NCBI GenBank assembly: GCA_964415185.1
Contig: CAYPZI010000004.1
Span: 4,349-68,348 of the forward strand
Origin: CAYVBJ01 sp964415185
GTDB lineage: Bacteria; Bacteroidota; Rhodothermia; Balneolales; Balneolaceae
DNA: 64,000 nucleotides
Direction of reading: 5' to 3'
Every line of letters starts with the position of its first letter. Positions within the stretch are counted from its first letter, which is position 1. This document shows positions 1 to 7,411 of this stretch, piece by piece. Under the pieces are notes generated by a model. The model did not search any database and was not told the DNA's origin. It worked only from the letters and a program-made list of their open reading frames with translations. The position numbers and the translations under genes are program-made.

Positions 1-80
1 CCTGATCGCTCTCTGAATATATCTAACAGAGATTCATAACCGGTTTCGTGAATAGTTTGGAATTCGTTTTTATTTTTCAT
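1..80 (-). CDS. Unrecognised protein, N-terminal fragment cut by the window edge
   Basis: An ATG at 80-78 on the minus strand opens a reading frame that runs without a stop to the left edge (26 codons). It begins MKNKNEFQTIHETGYESLLD and is polar, with no signal peptide. The fragment is too short to assign a family. It reads in the same direction as the exbB-exbD operon to its right but is separated from it by a 235-bp gap holding a repeat element, so it probably has its own promoter. No Shine-Dalgarno sequence is visible upstream, which is usual in this window. It could also be a chance open frame. Confidence 0.4.
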   Translation of the reverse strand, partial: MKNKNEFQTIHETGYESLLDIFRERS

Positions 81-108
81 TTGATAAAAAAAAAGGCACT
101 CACACCTG

Positions 109-268
109 GTGTCTTGTCAAGCTTGAAATGCGGATGAGACATGACATTAGTGTCATGTCAACTGTAAACCCGCAAAGTTTTATCTCGGAGTTGCTTCTAT
201 TTATCTAACGTAATGCCATTTCAGAAAAGAAACTTTGCGGGTTTCTTACGACATTTCATGCTTGACAC
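109..268. repeat. Composite inverted-repeat element in the gap left of the exbD genes
   Basis: The 234-bp gap 81-314 holds no gene but a nested palindromic element. The outer arms are GTCAAGCTTGAAATG (116-130) and, as reverse complement, GTCAAGCATGAAATG (252-266), 14 of 15 matching. Inside lies a 103-bp module with perfect 15-bp arms (151-253, listed separately). The left arm continues into CGGATGAGACAT (131-142), which resembles CCGGATGAGTCAT at 34361-34373. It looks like a small non-autonomous, MITE-like or REP/BIME-like unit. No coding capacity for a transposase is present. Confidence 0.7.
151..253 (+). repeat. 103-bp repeat module, copy 1 (identical inverted copy at 52625-52727)
   Basis: Read letter by letter, this stretch is the exact reverse complement of 52625-52727 (103 of 103 bases). 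It carries perfect 15-bp inverted arms, AAACCCGCAAAGTTT at 166-180 and AAACTTTGCGGGTTT at 230-244, around a 49-base centre. The start TGTCATGTCAA recurs next to a related repeat at 34340-34350. Identity over unconstrained intergenic DNA 52 kb apart implies recent mobilisation or gene conversion. The long centre and lack of a T-tract argue against an ordinary intrinsic terminator. Confidence 0.85.
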
Positions 269-314
269 AAAACTAGTGCGAAATGCCTTTAAAATTTAAA
301 TTATGCAGTTTATC

Positions 315-761
315 TCACATTTCCCGTTTGGTGGAATAGTTAATTCTGAGAGTATTTGCATGGCGCAGTTCTTGTTGCACATCCGTGATAATGCCAAACT
401 CCGAATCTTTATCCACCCGGAGGGAAACAATCAGCCTGGGTTCTTCAAGAATCTTGTCGTACATGATGTTCCGTATAGCATTGATATCGTCTACAAGAGA
501 ATCATCAATTTGTACTTTTGTATCACCCAACCGGTTAGGGCCAAGCCTTTCAGGGCCAATGTAAACATAAGTTACAAGCCTCTTCTGCTCTATTTTTTCA
601 ATATTTTCCGCATTTGTGAAATCAATCTGAACCTGGAGTTCAACTTCACGAAGCACAGTTGTTACCATAAAAAATATTAACAACATGAATACGATGTCGG
701 GCATAGCCGACATCGGCACCTTGGTTTCGGTTTTAGATGATTTTTTTTCAAAATGTGCCAT
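315..761 (-). CDS. exbD: ExbD/TolR-family biopolymer transport protein (second copy)
   Basis: This 148-residue inner-membrane protein belongs to the ExbD/TolR family, which with ExbB/TolQ forms a proton-driven motor that energises TonB-dependent uptake or the Tol system. It has a short cytoplasmic N-terminus, one membrane helix (about 21-36) and a periplasmic domain. The helix starts MPDIVFMLLIFF, placing the family's proton-relay aspartate at residue 22. It is the last gene of exbB-small-exbD-exbD, two bases after the preceding exbD stop. Paired divergent ExbDs are common in Bacteroidetes-type operons and may form a heterodimer. The energised partner (TonB or another) is not in the window. 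Confidence 0.9.
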   Translation of the reverse strand: MAHFEKKSSKTETKVPMSAMPDIVFMLLIFFMVTTVLREVELQVQIDFTNAENIEKIEQKRLVTYVYIGPERLGPNRLGDTKVQIDDSLVDDINAIRNIMYDKILEEPRLIVSLRVDKDSEFGIITDVQQELRHANTLRINYSTKREM

Positions 762-763
762 GA

Positions 764-1303
764 TTAGCCCTCATCTGGTTCTGCTATTGAAATTTTCTTG
801 GGATAGAGATCCTGTATCTCCTCCTTCTGTTCCGTATTATCCTCCAATTGAGAATATGGCACACCGAATCTGCTCATGGAAGCATCGGTCCGGAGTTCAG
901 CATAGGCGCCCATCACTTCATCAAGCATATCAATATATACGCTGTAAGGTGTCCGCCGGTCGGTTTTGATCGACACAATAGCATCATTCGGTGATTCAGA
1001 CAGATTCGGGTCATTATTAGGATTGGCAACAAAATCTTTAACACGTTGCCGCACATCATTAACCGAAACCGGTTCGTCATCCAGGAGAACCATTCCCTGT
1101 GCATTCACAAGAATTTTTAAGAGATTGCGCTCTCTTACTGGTGGTGGTTCAATATCCTCTGGTATTGGTGGAAGAACCAGCCCAATACCTGTATCCACAT
1201 CTATGGTTGTTACGACCAAAAAGAAAATGAGCAGAAGGAATGCGATATCGGCTAATGACGACATCGGTATTTCTGCATCTTCTCTGCTTCTTTTTCCAAT
1301 CAT
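764..1303 (-). CDS. exbD: ExbD/TolR-family biopolymer transport protein (first copy)
   Basis: A 179-residue ExbD/TolR-family protein. After a basic N-terminus, the helix at about 18-34 contains LADIAFLLLIFFLVVTT with the conserved aspartate at residue 19. A proline-rich linker (about 45-57) leads into the periplasmic ExbD fold, and an acidic tail of roughly 30 residues extends beyond the usual family length. It lies 5 bp after the small membrane gene and 2 bp before the second exbD, so the genes are certainly co-transcribed. The family assignment is secure; TonB versus Tol function cannot be decided. Confidence 0.9.
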   Translation of the reverse strand: MIGKRSREDAEIPMSSLADIAFLLLIFFLVVTTIDVDTGIGLVLPPIPEDIEPPPVRERNLLKILVNAQGMVLLDDEPVSVNDVRQRVKDFVANPNNDPNLSESPNDAIVSIKTDRRTPYSVYIDMLDEVMGAYAELRTDASMSRFGVPYSQLEDNTEQKEEIQDLYPKKISIAEPDEG

Positions 1304-1308
1304 TATTA

Positions 1309-1578
1309 TCAGATTTTAAAAGTTCCGCGCATTCCTGTAAGAAAGATAGATACAACCATGATTGCAATCATAACAATCATGGTAGCGATTCCGGCCCTTT
1401 CCATTCCACCGGTTATGCCATATGCAATACCGAATACTACAAATGGCACTGCCATCATTCCTACTTTTTTAAATTCAGATTTTCCCATTGCCACGCCTCG
1501 CACGCCGCCGAAAATCATGCCAATTACCCCAATTAATATCAGGCCGAGCGCAAGACCAATTGCAATTGTTTGAGCCAT
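1309..1578 (-). CDS. Small three-helix membrane protein inside the exbB-exbD operon, unknown function
   Basis: An 89-residue, very hydrophobic and glycine-rich protein with predicted membrane helices near 5-25, 40-57 and 62-82 and short basic loops (for example GKSEFKK near 32-38). No enzymatic motif is visible and I do not recognise a named family. It sits between exbB (49 bp upstream) and the first exbD (5 bp downstream) on the same strand, which suggests an accessory subunit or assembly factor of the ExbB-ExbD motor. That role is inferred only from position. Confidence 0.75.
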   Translation of the reverse strand: MAQTIAIGLALGLILIGVIGMIFGGVRGVAMGKSEFKKVGMMAVPFVVFGIAYGITGGMERAGIATMIVMIAIMVVSIFLTGMRGTFKI

Positions 1579-1627
1579 AATAAATTAACCTCCCGGTTAT
1601 ATTAAAGTTTTATCCGGTTATTATTAT

Positions 1628-2344
1628 TTACTCTTCTGTGTCGCTTCCTGAACCTTCAGGAACGATCTGTTTACCCTGCTTCAGAAGCACAATAGAATCG
1701 ATCAATGTGATAGAGCTTTCTTCCATTTCGGAAATCAGCCTGTCAATTTTAGACACGCAGTAATTGTAGGCAACCTGAAGAATAATACCGGCAAGAAGGC
1801 CGCCGGCTGTAGTTAGAAGCGCAATTTTAATACCACCGGCTACAAGGCTTGGCGAAATATCAGCTGCAGCTTCAATTGCATCAAAAGCTTCGATCATACC
1901 GACAACAGTACCAAGGAACCCGAGAAGCGGTGCAATGGCTATGAACAATGCAAGCCAAACGAGCCCACGTTCAAGAAACCCCATTTCAATGGAACCATAT
2001 GTTGTGATAGCTTTTTCAGCAGCTTCAATTCCTTCGTCAGCCCGCATCAGGCCGGCTTGAAATACCGAAGCGACAGGGCCTCTTGTTTGAGAACAAAGTT
2101 CCTGTGCAGCCGGAATTCCTCCGTCCTGTAAAGCTTCCTGAACGTCAACAATAAATTTTCTTGTATTGATGTCGGCAAGATTTAACGTTATGATCCTTTC
2201 GAGAAATATAGCGAGGCCGAGTATCAAAGCGATAAGCACGGGCCACATCCAATCCCCGCCTTCATTAAATTTTTCGACGATTACATTAAAAAATCCGGCA
2301 TCTGCTCCAGATTGAAGAAAAAATAGAGCGATAGATGAAATCAT
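1628..2344 (-). CDS. exbB: ExbB/TolQ/MotA-family proton channel protein
   Basis: A 238-residue MotA/TolQ/ExbB-family protein that would pentamerise in the inner membrane around ExbD and conduct protons. Helices lie near 34-50, 127-150 and 166-190. The signature around 139-154 (PLLGFLGTVVGMIEAF) and the TTAGGLLAGI stretch in the third helix are typical. The long cytoplasmic segment between the first two helices and an acidic tail (GSDTEE) are as expected. It is first gene of a four-gene operon, with a promoter-like sequence about 45-80 bp upstream. Confidence 0.92.
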   Translation of the reverse strand: MISSIALFFLQSGADAGFFNVIVEKFNEGGDWMWPVLIALILGLAIFLERIITLNLADINTRKFIVDVQEALQDGGIPAAQELCSQTRGPVASVFQAGLMRADEGIEAAEKAITTYGSIEMGFLERGLVWLALFIAIAPLLGFLGTVVGMIEAFDAIEAAADISPSLVAGGIKIALLTTAGGLLAGIILQVAYNYCVSKIDRLISEMEESSITLIDSIVLLKQGKQIVPEGSGSDTEE

Positions 2345-2388
2345 ACCTTTACTCCGAGTTGTTTATTTTTGTTTAGGACTTTATGATT

Positions 2389-2423
2389 CAAAATGATAGA
2401 TCATTTCATCTTAAATGTCAAAA
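2389..2423 (-). promoter_or_regulatory. Candidate Bacteroidetes-type promoter of the exbB operon
   Basis: Reading the minus strand, TTTTG (2423-2419) is followed after 22 bases by TCATTTTG (2396-2389), one mismatch from the TAnnTTTG -7 element described for Bacteroidetes. The predicted transcript would start about 40 bases before the exbB ATG. This rests on pattern only; such AT-rich motifs also arise by chance. Confidence 0.35.
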
Positions 2424-2501
2424 GAGGATTTAAAAAATTTTTAAAAAATCACTTCATTCACATTTTTCAAAGTCCGGTTATTAAATTACCCTCTAAAAAT
2501 G

Positions 2502-5500
2502 TTAAAAAACCGCACTAACTACAAATCTCATTGTTTGAATTACATTACTGCCCGGAACAGTCCGGCCATCATACTGCAAAGTACCTCTCAGAAAAGAACT
2601 GAACCTGTACGTGCTACTCAAGTTCCAGTTTAACGTCAGGCCTTGGCCCGCACCATCCGTCAACTCAAATTCACCCAAACTGGATGAAGTACCACTCACT
2701 TCCGAATTTTTAACCTGCAGTCGAAGATTGTTTTGAAGCACGTTAAAAAGAAATAGCCTTGTTGTGTTTGTAATTCCGAATATGGTAGAACGGGCCCCGG
2801 AGTTATTAAAAAAATTATCTTTCTTCCTTGTAAAAATAAAACCGGATTCATTTTCAGCCGAGCGGTTTATAAATACCCGGATACCCGGCCTGGCCGTGCG
2901 GCTGGTAATGTCGAAACCCCTGTTAACAAACCGGCTGCTCAAATTCTCATCCGTAGAATAACTGAATTCGGAGAGAATCCTCACCCTGTCACTTATCTGA
3001 TAACTTCCTTCTACTTCAAAAAGGCGAACTTTTTTCTCCTCAAGGCCTGCCGACCGTTGAAACAATATGTCGTTGCCGCTAAAGCGAGCTGTCAAGTCAA
3101 GATTGTTATCATCATCCGTCCAACGTAATTCCTGCCGTAAAATCCTTTGCCCACTGATCGTCGTCTCGGAATTTCTTAACGCCGACGGATTCAGCAAATA
3201 AACTTTCTTTAGATTTGGTTCCGTGCTCGTCTCTCTGAATTCGATTGTGGAATTTAATCTCAGGCCCCGGATAAATCCTGGTAACGCATTCTCGCCTTGC
3301 TTAAACAGGTCACTGAAAATAATTCTGTTCCGAAACCTAACCTTCAGGTCAACTACAGGCAAAAGTTCATCAGCAGGAATGAACTGCCTCAGAAAACTTC
3401 CTTCATTGGGATTAACCTCGGGAAAAAATTCATCCAGTTGCTGAACACCATCTCCGTTCAGATCATCCCAGAAAAACTGGCCCAATTCCGGCCCTGCTTC
3501 AATAAATGTTTCTTGCAGCAGGGCTCTTCTCTCCGTATTGGCTTCGTAAAGCAACTCGCCTTCCAATCCGCCATTGGCAATCAGGTAATTGTTCACAGAC
3601 CGCATTAGTACTCCTCGTGAACGCGGTAACTGTGATTCTCCCAGGAAAGCCTCTTCCGTATCTTTCTGCCTGAATTGCAACTGATTTTCACTTCTGAATA
3701 CGGCTGAGGGTTGAAATGTAAGCCCGAATCGCTGTGTCCTGCTCACCGATTCCTTGATCAGCTGCCCGTTTTGTGCTCGTTTATTAAACCTGTAGCCGCC
3801 TCCCGCGCTAATAGAAATAGATCCGGCTGCCAGCCTGAGCCCCGGATTCAGGTCGTAAAACTCAATTGAACCGGCTAACAATGAATCATTTTCCGCCTGT
3901 TGTGTGCGATTTTCCGTTTCCCAATTTAAAAATGGTGTTATTTCAGTTTCACCGATTCTGAACAGGTACCCCGTGCTTCCGATTTGCTTGAACCATTTTC
4001 CTTTTTGGCTTACAAACCTGTCGTCACTGTTTACCCAGTTCGAGTTTATGTTTAAAAAAGGAGCTTCGGCCTCATTTGAATTAACCAGAACTTCGAATCT
4101 TTCTCCATCGAAAAAATCCCTTCGGTTTAACGCACCCCTGGCAGTGATGCTGCTGTTTTTGGAAAGTTTCCAGGATAATCGGGCTTCCGAAATCCACTCT
4201 TCTTCATCCCGGTTTGGATCTTCAATATTCCAGATTCTGTCGAATTCAACATCTCTTACACGGTCTAAAAATTCATAATTTTTACCGGTATACCTCTGTG
4301 AAAATTCAGCAGAAAATGATCCGATACTGCTTTTTAAAGAATCAATTCTGAAACCGGCAAGAAAAGCATGGTCAATATTGTCTCCGCTGTCGAGGTCTGA
4401 AAACCGGTTGCGGTCAAAATCACTAAAGCTCCATTCCCCGAAAAGTTTTATTTTTTTGGACAGATCAAAATCCGACCTTATAGACATCAGCTGCTGCTCC
4501 TGTGGAGCTTCAAGCCCGATAACAGGCTCATAACTGCCTGCACCCGGGCCTACCCATTCGAACAGAAGGCCGTTCACTGTACCCCCAACCCGCCTGTAAC
4601 TTCCGTTACCCTGTCCGAAATTGGTAAAGCGAACTCTGAATACAGATGCGGAATCTCCGGGGATGTGCCTGAATATTTCGAATTGTTCTCCGTTCAGGAA
4701 AGTATCAACCCTGGCATAGAGTACATCATCCGGGTTCTCCTGGAATCCCACGGAATCTGCACCACTCACAAAGGTATCCTCTACATCATCGCCCAAGCTT
4801 CTGAGCAGATCAATATCGTTATCACTTAGAGATATCTGCGTATTGGGATTGCTGTTATCCGATTCTCTTAAAAAAGTCGCGGCAACCTTAAGCCGTCCGT
4901 TTGCCAAGCGGTCTTCGCTTCCCCCGGCAGCAATAAGAGTACGGGTAAAGTTCTGATTCAGAAACTGGTATTCAATAACGATTCTTGTTTCATCGGTAAC
5001 CAGCAAATTATTTGTAAATGTGATTTCTCCAAGTGAATAATCGATAGTGTACGCATTTTCAACTCCCCTTTGTACTTCAATGCCATTGACAAAAACACGT
5101 TCTGATCCCGCAATAATCACTATAAATTCGTCATTATTATCTCCTTCCAGCCTGTATGGGCCTTGCAGCCCTTCTATCCCGTTAAACCTTTGTATCCTGA
5201 ACTCACCTCTTGCTACCGACATTGCAGCCCTGTAGCTGCCAACGCCTGTCCTCGCATGAATAGCTCCCCCCTGTACCCTTCTGTTCAAAATGGCGAAATC
5301 GCTTTCGGTAAATGATACATCCACATCTCCCAGTTCAAGCTGGCCAAGTTCATTTTGCATTTGGATATAAACCCGGTCAAATTCCCTCAGATTCTGGGTA
5401 CTGCCGTCAGGCTGAATAGGGGTAGATCTGTCCGTCAGAGTTGCCGTAATAGATATATCTTCTGTAATTTGGCCGTTCAGGTCGAGCCGAAGACCGCTTT

Positions 5501-5960
5501 CGAGTGAAAGGTCCTGGCGATTTCCAACCGTAAAACCCCTTGTAAGGCTGCCGCTTCTGTTCAGGTCAACATCACCGAACAGATCGGCAACCCCTGTAGT
5601 TTTTCTTGCTACAGTTACCGTTTCGGCGGTATCCGTACCGGCAGAACCTTCCACAGTTATTGCTTCCCTTAACCTGTATTCTTTATTCAAAAAATCGAGC
5701 AGCCGGATGTATTCTACCCTGATGGAAGGTGTTTCTTTAAGAACGGATTCGGGAAGTGAGAAATTTAATTGCCCGGTTTCTCTCGTAAAATTCCAATAAA
5801 CCCGAGCAATCTCTCCGCCTGGGCCAATTACCCTAATGGAGTCTTCAACAACAAGAAAGTCCAGAAAATAGAGCGAGTCGTTGACAACCGGGCTGAATTC
5901 TTTTGTGAGTTTCCCGTTGGTCTGGGCTGTTGTAAAATCCGGAAACAATAGAAATAGCAC
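2502..5960 (-). CDS. Large predicted outer-membrane/surface protein, unrecognised family, start uncertain
   Basis: A 1152-residue protein rich in alternating polar/hydrophobic strands, ending with an aromatic-terminated strand (MRFVVSAVF), so an exported outer-membrane beta-structured protein is likely. Repeated short motifs such as YTIDYSLGEITF and TRIVIEYQF recall strand-rich domains of SprA-like secretion proteins, but I cannot assign it to that family. The start is odd: the only conventional start codon is GTG at 5960, giving a clipped hydrophobic leader (LFLLFPDFTTAQ). The frame stays open upstream to a stop near 6045 and encodes a textbook signal peptide (RIIRLKSPVCWFIIGV, then LFLL) without any ATG, GTG or TTG. 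The real start may be ATT or ATA near 6002-5997, or there is an error. Confidence 0.75.
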   Translation of the reverse strand: MLFLLFPDFTTAQTNGKLTKEFSPVVNDSLYFLDFLVVEDSIRVIGPGGEIARVYWNFTRETGQLNFSLPESVLKETPSIRVEYIRLLDFLNKEYRLREAITVEGSAGTDTAETVTVARKTTGVADLFGDVDLNRSGSLTRGFTVGNRQDLSLESGLRLDLNGQITEDISITATLTDRSTPIQPDGSTQNLREFDRVYIQMQNELGQLELGDVDVSFTESDFAILNRRVQGGAIHARTGVGSYRAAMSVARGEFRIQRFNGIEGLQGPYRLEGDNNDEFIVIIAGSERVFVNGIEVQRGVENAYTIDYSLGEITFTNNLLVTDETRIVIEYQFLNQNFTRTLIAAGGSEDRLANGRLKVAATFLRESDNSNPNTQISLSDNDIDLLRSLGDDVEDTFVSGADSVGFQENPDDVLYARVDTFLNGEQFEIFRHIPGDSASVFRVRFTNFGQGNGSYRRVGGTVNGLLFEWVGPGAGSYEPVIGLEAPQEQQLMSIRSDFDLSKKIKLFGEWSFSDFDRNRFSDLDSGDNIDHAFLAGFRIDSLKSSIGSFSAEFSQRYTGKNYEFLDRVRDVEFDRIWNIEDPNRDEEEWISEARLSWKLSKNSSITARGALNRRDFFDGERFEVLVNSNEAEAPFLNINSNWVNSDDRFVSQKGKWFKQIGSTGYLFRIGETEITPFLNWETENRTQQAENDSLLAGSIEFYDLNPGLRLAAGSISISAGGGYRFNKRAQNGQLIKESVSRTQRFGLTFQPSAVFRSENQLQFRQKDTEEAFLGESQLPRSRGVLMRSVNNYLIANGGLEGELLYEANTERRALLQETFIEAGPELGQFFWDDLNGDGVQQLDEFFPEVNPNEGSFLRQFIPADELLPVVDLKVRFRNRIIFSDLFKQGENALPGFIRGLRLNSTIEFRETSTEPNLKKVYLLNPSALRNSETTISGQRILRQELRWTDDDNNLDLTARFSGNDILFQRSAGLEEKKVRLFEVEGSYQISDRVRILSEFSYSTDENLSSRFVNRGFDITSRTARPGIRVFINRSAENESGFIFTRKKDNFFNNSGARSTIFGITNTTRLFLFNVLQNNLRLQVKNSEVSGTSSSLGEFELTDGAGQGLTLNWNLSSTYRFSSFLRGTLQYDGRTVPGSNVIQTMRFVVSAVF

Positions 5961-6065
5961 GCCGATTATGAACCAACAAACCGGACTTTTTAACCGTATA
6001 ATTCTGCTTATTTGACAAAAACCAGGGATAGTTTTCTGATTTTATTTCCGGAAATGTAGCAAATT

Positions 6066-6101
6066 AAAAAAGCGGAAACCACCCGTCCGGGTCATTCCCG
6101 C
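6066..6101 (-). terminator. Intrinsic terminator of the rpsF-rpsR-rplI operon
   Basis: On the minus strand GCGGGAA (6101-6095) pairs with TTTCCGC (6078-6072), with an inner ACCC/GGGT stem between them, followed at once by a run of six T. It lies about 55 bp after the rplI stop, as expected for the end of the ribosomal-protein transcript. Confidence 0.75.
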
Positions 6102-6154
6102 CTTGATTTTCCAGTAAATTTAATGAATGACAGGACAGAACCTAATTAAAACTG

Positions 6155-6601
6155 TCAGTCATTTTTTACAACCCAGATTTTAACTTTCGGGTTAAGGTCA
6201 CCCAACAGGTCAACGGTTGCTGTATACTCACCCAGAGTCTTAATATCCTGGTCGAGAGAAATTTTCCGTTTGTCAATGACAATGCCCCTTTCTTCAAGGG
6301 CATCTGCAACCTGTTGTGTAGTAACGGTTCCGTGAATTTTTTCATCCTCGCCGACAGTTGCAGAAATGGTGATGGAGACGCTTTCAAGTTCCCTGGCAAG
6401 CTCTTTGGCTTTTTCAACTGTCAGTTCGGCTCTCAGTTCAGCCTGCCTCCGCATGTTTTCCATATGCTTGATAGCACCTTCGGTAGCCATTACCGCCTTA
6501 GACTGTGGGATCAAGTAGTTTCGCCCGTATCCGTCTTTCACATCAACGAGGTCCCCCGCAGAACCGAGGTTATCCATATCTTCTTTTAGTATAACTTTCA
6601 T
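6155..6601 (-). CDS. rplI: 50S ribosomal protein L9
   Basis: A 148-residue L9, which binds 23S rRNA near the L1 stalk base with its N-terminal domain and stretches across the ribosome via a long helix. The N-terminal signature (MKVILKEDMDNLGSAGDLVD, then KDGYGRNYLIPQ) is unmistakable. The helical connector (about 40-75) and C-terminal domain (to LNPKVKIWVV) are complete, and the length is standard. It follows rpsR by 16 bp in the common rpsF-rpsR-rplI order and is followed by a strong terminator. Confidence 0.98.
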   Translation of the reverse strand: MKVILKEDMDNLGSAGDLVDVKDGYGRNYLIPQSKAVMATEGAIKHMENMRRQAELRAELTVEKAKELARELESVSITISATVGEDEKIHGTVTTQQVADALEERGIVIDKRKISLDQDIKTLGEYTATVDLLGDLNPKVKIWVVKND

Positions 6602-6617
6602 TTTTTACAATCGCTGT

Positions 6618-6869
6618 TTAACGTAAATTTTCTGATACATAAGGAATTAAAGCCATAAATCTGGCTCTCTTCACAGCTCGGGCCAACAGGCGCTGATGCT
6701 TTGCACTTGTACCTGTCACACGGCGCGGTAAAATTTTTCCCTGGTCATTGATAAAGCGGTTCAGAGTTTCTACATCCTTGTAATCGATGTACTTAAAACC
6801 GGCTCTTGTAAGCTTGCATTCTTTTGTTTTAAGATGCCCCTTCTTCGGGTGCGATGGATTTTTAATCAT
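6618..6869 (-). CDS. rpsR: 30S ribosomal protein S18
   Basis: An 83-residue S18, which binds 16S rRNA in the platform as a heterodimer with S6. The family core is present: [20 protein letters not shown], then [13 protein letters not shown] and [17 protein letters not shown]. The N-terminus ([18 protein letters not shown]) is basic and has one cysteine, so it is not the four-cysteine zinc form. It lies 19 bp after rpsF and 16 bp before rplI. Confidence 0.98.
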   Translation of the reverse strand: MIKNPSHPKKGHLKTKECKLTRAGFKYIDYKDVETLNRFINDQGKILPRRVTGTSAKHQRLLARAVKRARFMALIPYVSENLR

Positions 6870-6888
6870 GTCTCCGGATATTTATATG

Positions 6889-7275
6889 TTAATTATCGTC
6901 ATCTGATTCTTCGGCCTCTTCAACCTCATCAAAAATGGAGGGTGCCTGGCCTTTTCTTTTCAACTCAAGGTACTGTTTCATTTTCGAATCGTATTTCAAA
7001 GTGAGATAGCGCATGATATCGTCATGAATTCTCAATGTGCGCTCGAGTTTCTCAATCAGGTCAGCGGGAGCCTCAAAATACATGTTTACGTAGTACCCGT
7101 TGTTTTTTCCATCGATCTCGTAGGCAAACTTTCTTAAGCCCCATTCGTCTACTTCGTCAATCGTGCCACCGTTTGAAGTGACCTGTTCGTTCACGTAGTC
7201 GACAATTTCTTTAAACTTGTCGTCCTCAAGAACAGGATTTACAATGTATGTTAATTCGTAGAATTGATTTTGCAT
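6889..7275 (-). CDS. rpsF: 30S ribosomal protein S6
   Basis: A 128-residue S6, partner of S18 on the 30S platform. Family features are the start (FYELTYIVNPVL), the segment DEWGLRKFAYEIDGKNNGYY with KNNGYYVNMYFEAP, and LERTLRIHDDIMRYLTLK. The C-terminus is acidic (EEAEESDDDN), as in many S6 proteins. It is the first gene of the operon; a short hairpin lies just upstream of its start codon. The neighbouring leftward gene nuoN ends about 136 bp upstream. Confidence 0.97.
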   Translation of the reverse strand: MQNQFYELTYIVNPVLEDDKFKEIVDYVNEQVTSNGGTIDEVDEWGLRKFAYEIDGKNNGYYVNMYFEAPADLIEKLERTLRIHDDIMRYLTLKYDSKMKQYLELKRKGQAPSIFDEVEEAEESDDDN

Positions 7276-7291
7276 CTTTTTTATCTTTGGT

Positions 7292-7309
7292 TGTTTTCAT
7301 TTGAAAACA
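7292..7309 (-). promoter_or_regulatory. Small hairpin or operator palindrome before rpsF
   Basis: TGTTTTC (7292-7298) and GAAAACA (7303-7309) form a perfect 7-bp inverted repeat with a 4-base loop, 17-34 bases upstream of the rpsF ATG. It sits where an S6:S18 feedback element could lie, but I do not see the CCG bulge typical of that RNA motif. A DNA operator or chance are alternatives. Confidence 0.3.
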
Positions 7310-7411
7310 GTCGTTCTGTGATATTTTCACGAACAACAGAATTTATGAAGATAAAACTTTTCTGCTTCGCTTACAATCCGATTTTTTGATTGTATTATAT
7401 TATCTGAGAGC

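Noticed and set aside
151..253. Integron attC site or ordinary intrinsic terminator
   Set aside because: The ends do not give the RYYYAAC/GTTRRRY pair of attC, no integrase is present, the 49-base centre is too long for a terminator loop and no T-run follows.
303..680. 125-codon plus-strand frame over the second exbD
   Set aside because: The minus strand encodes a clear ExbD with its membrane helix and aspartate; the plus frame is a shadow.
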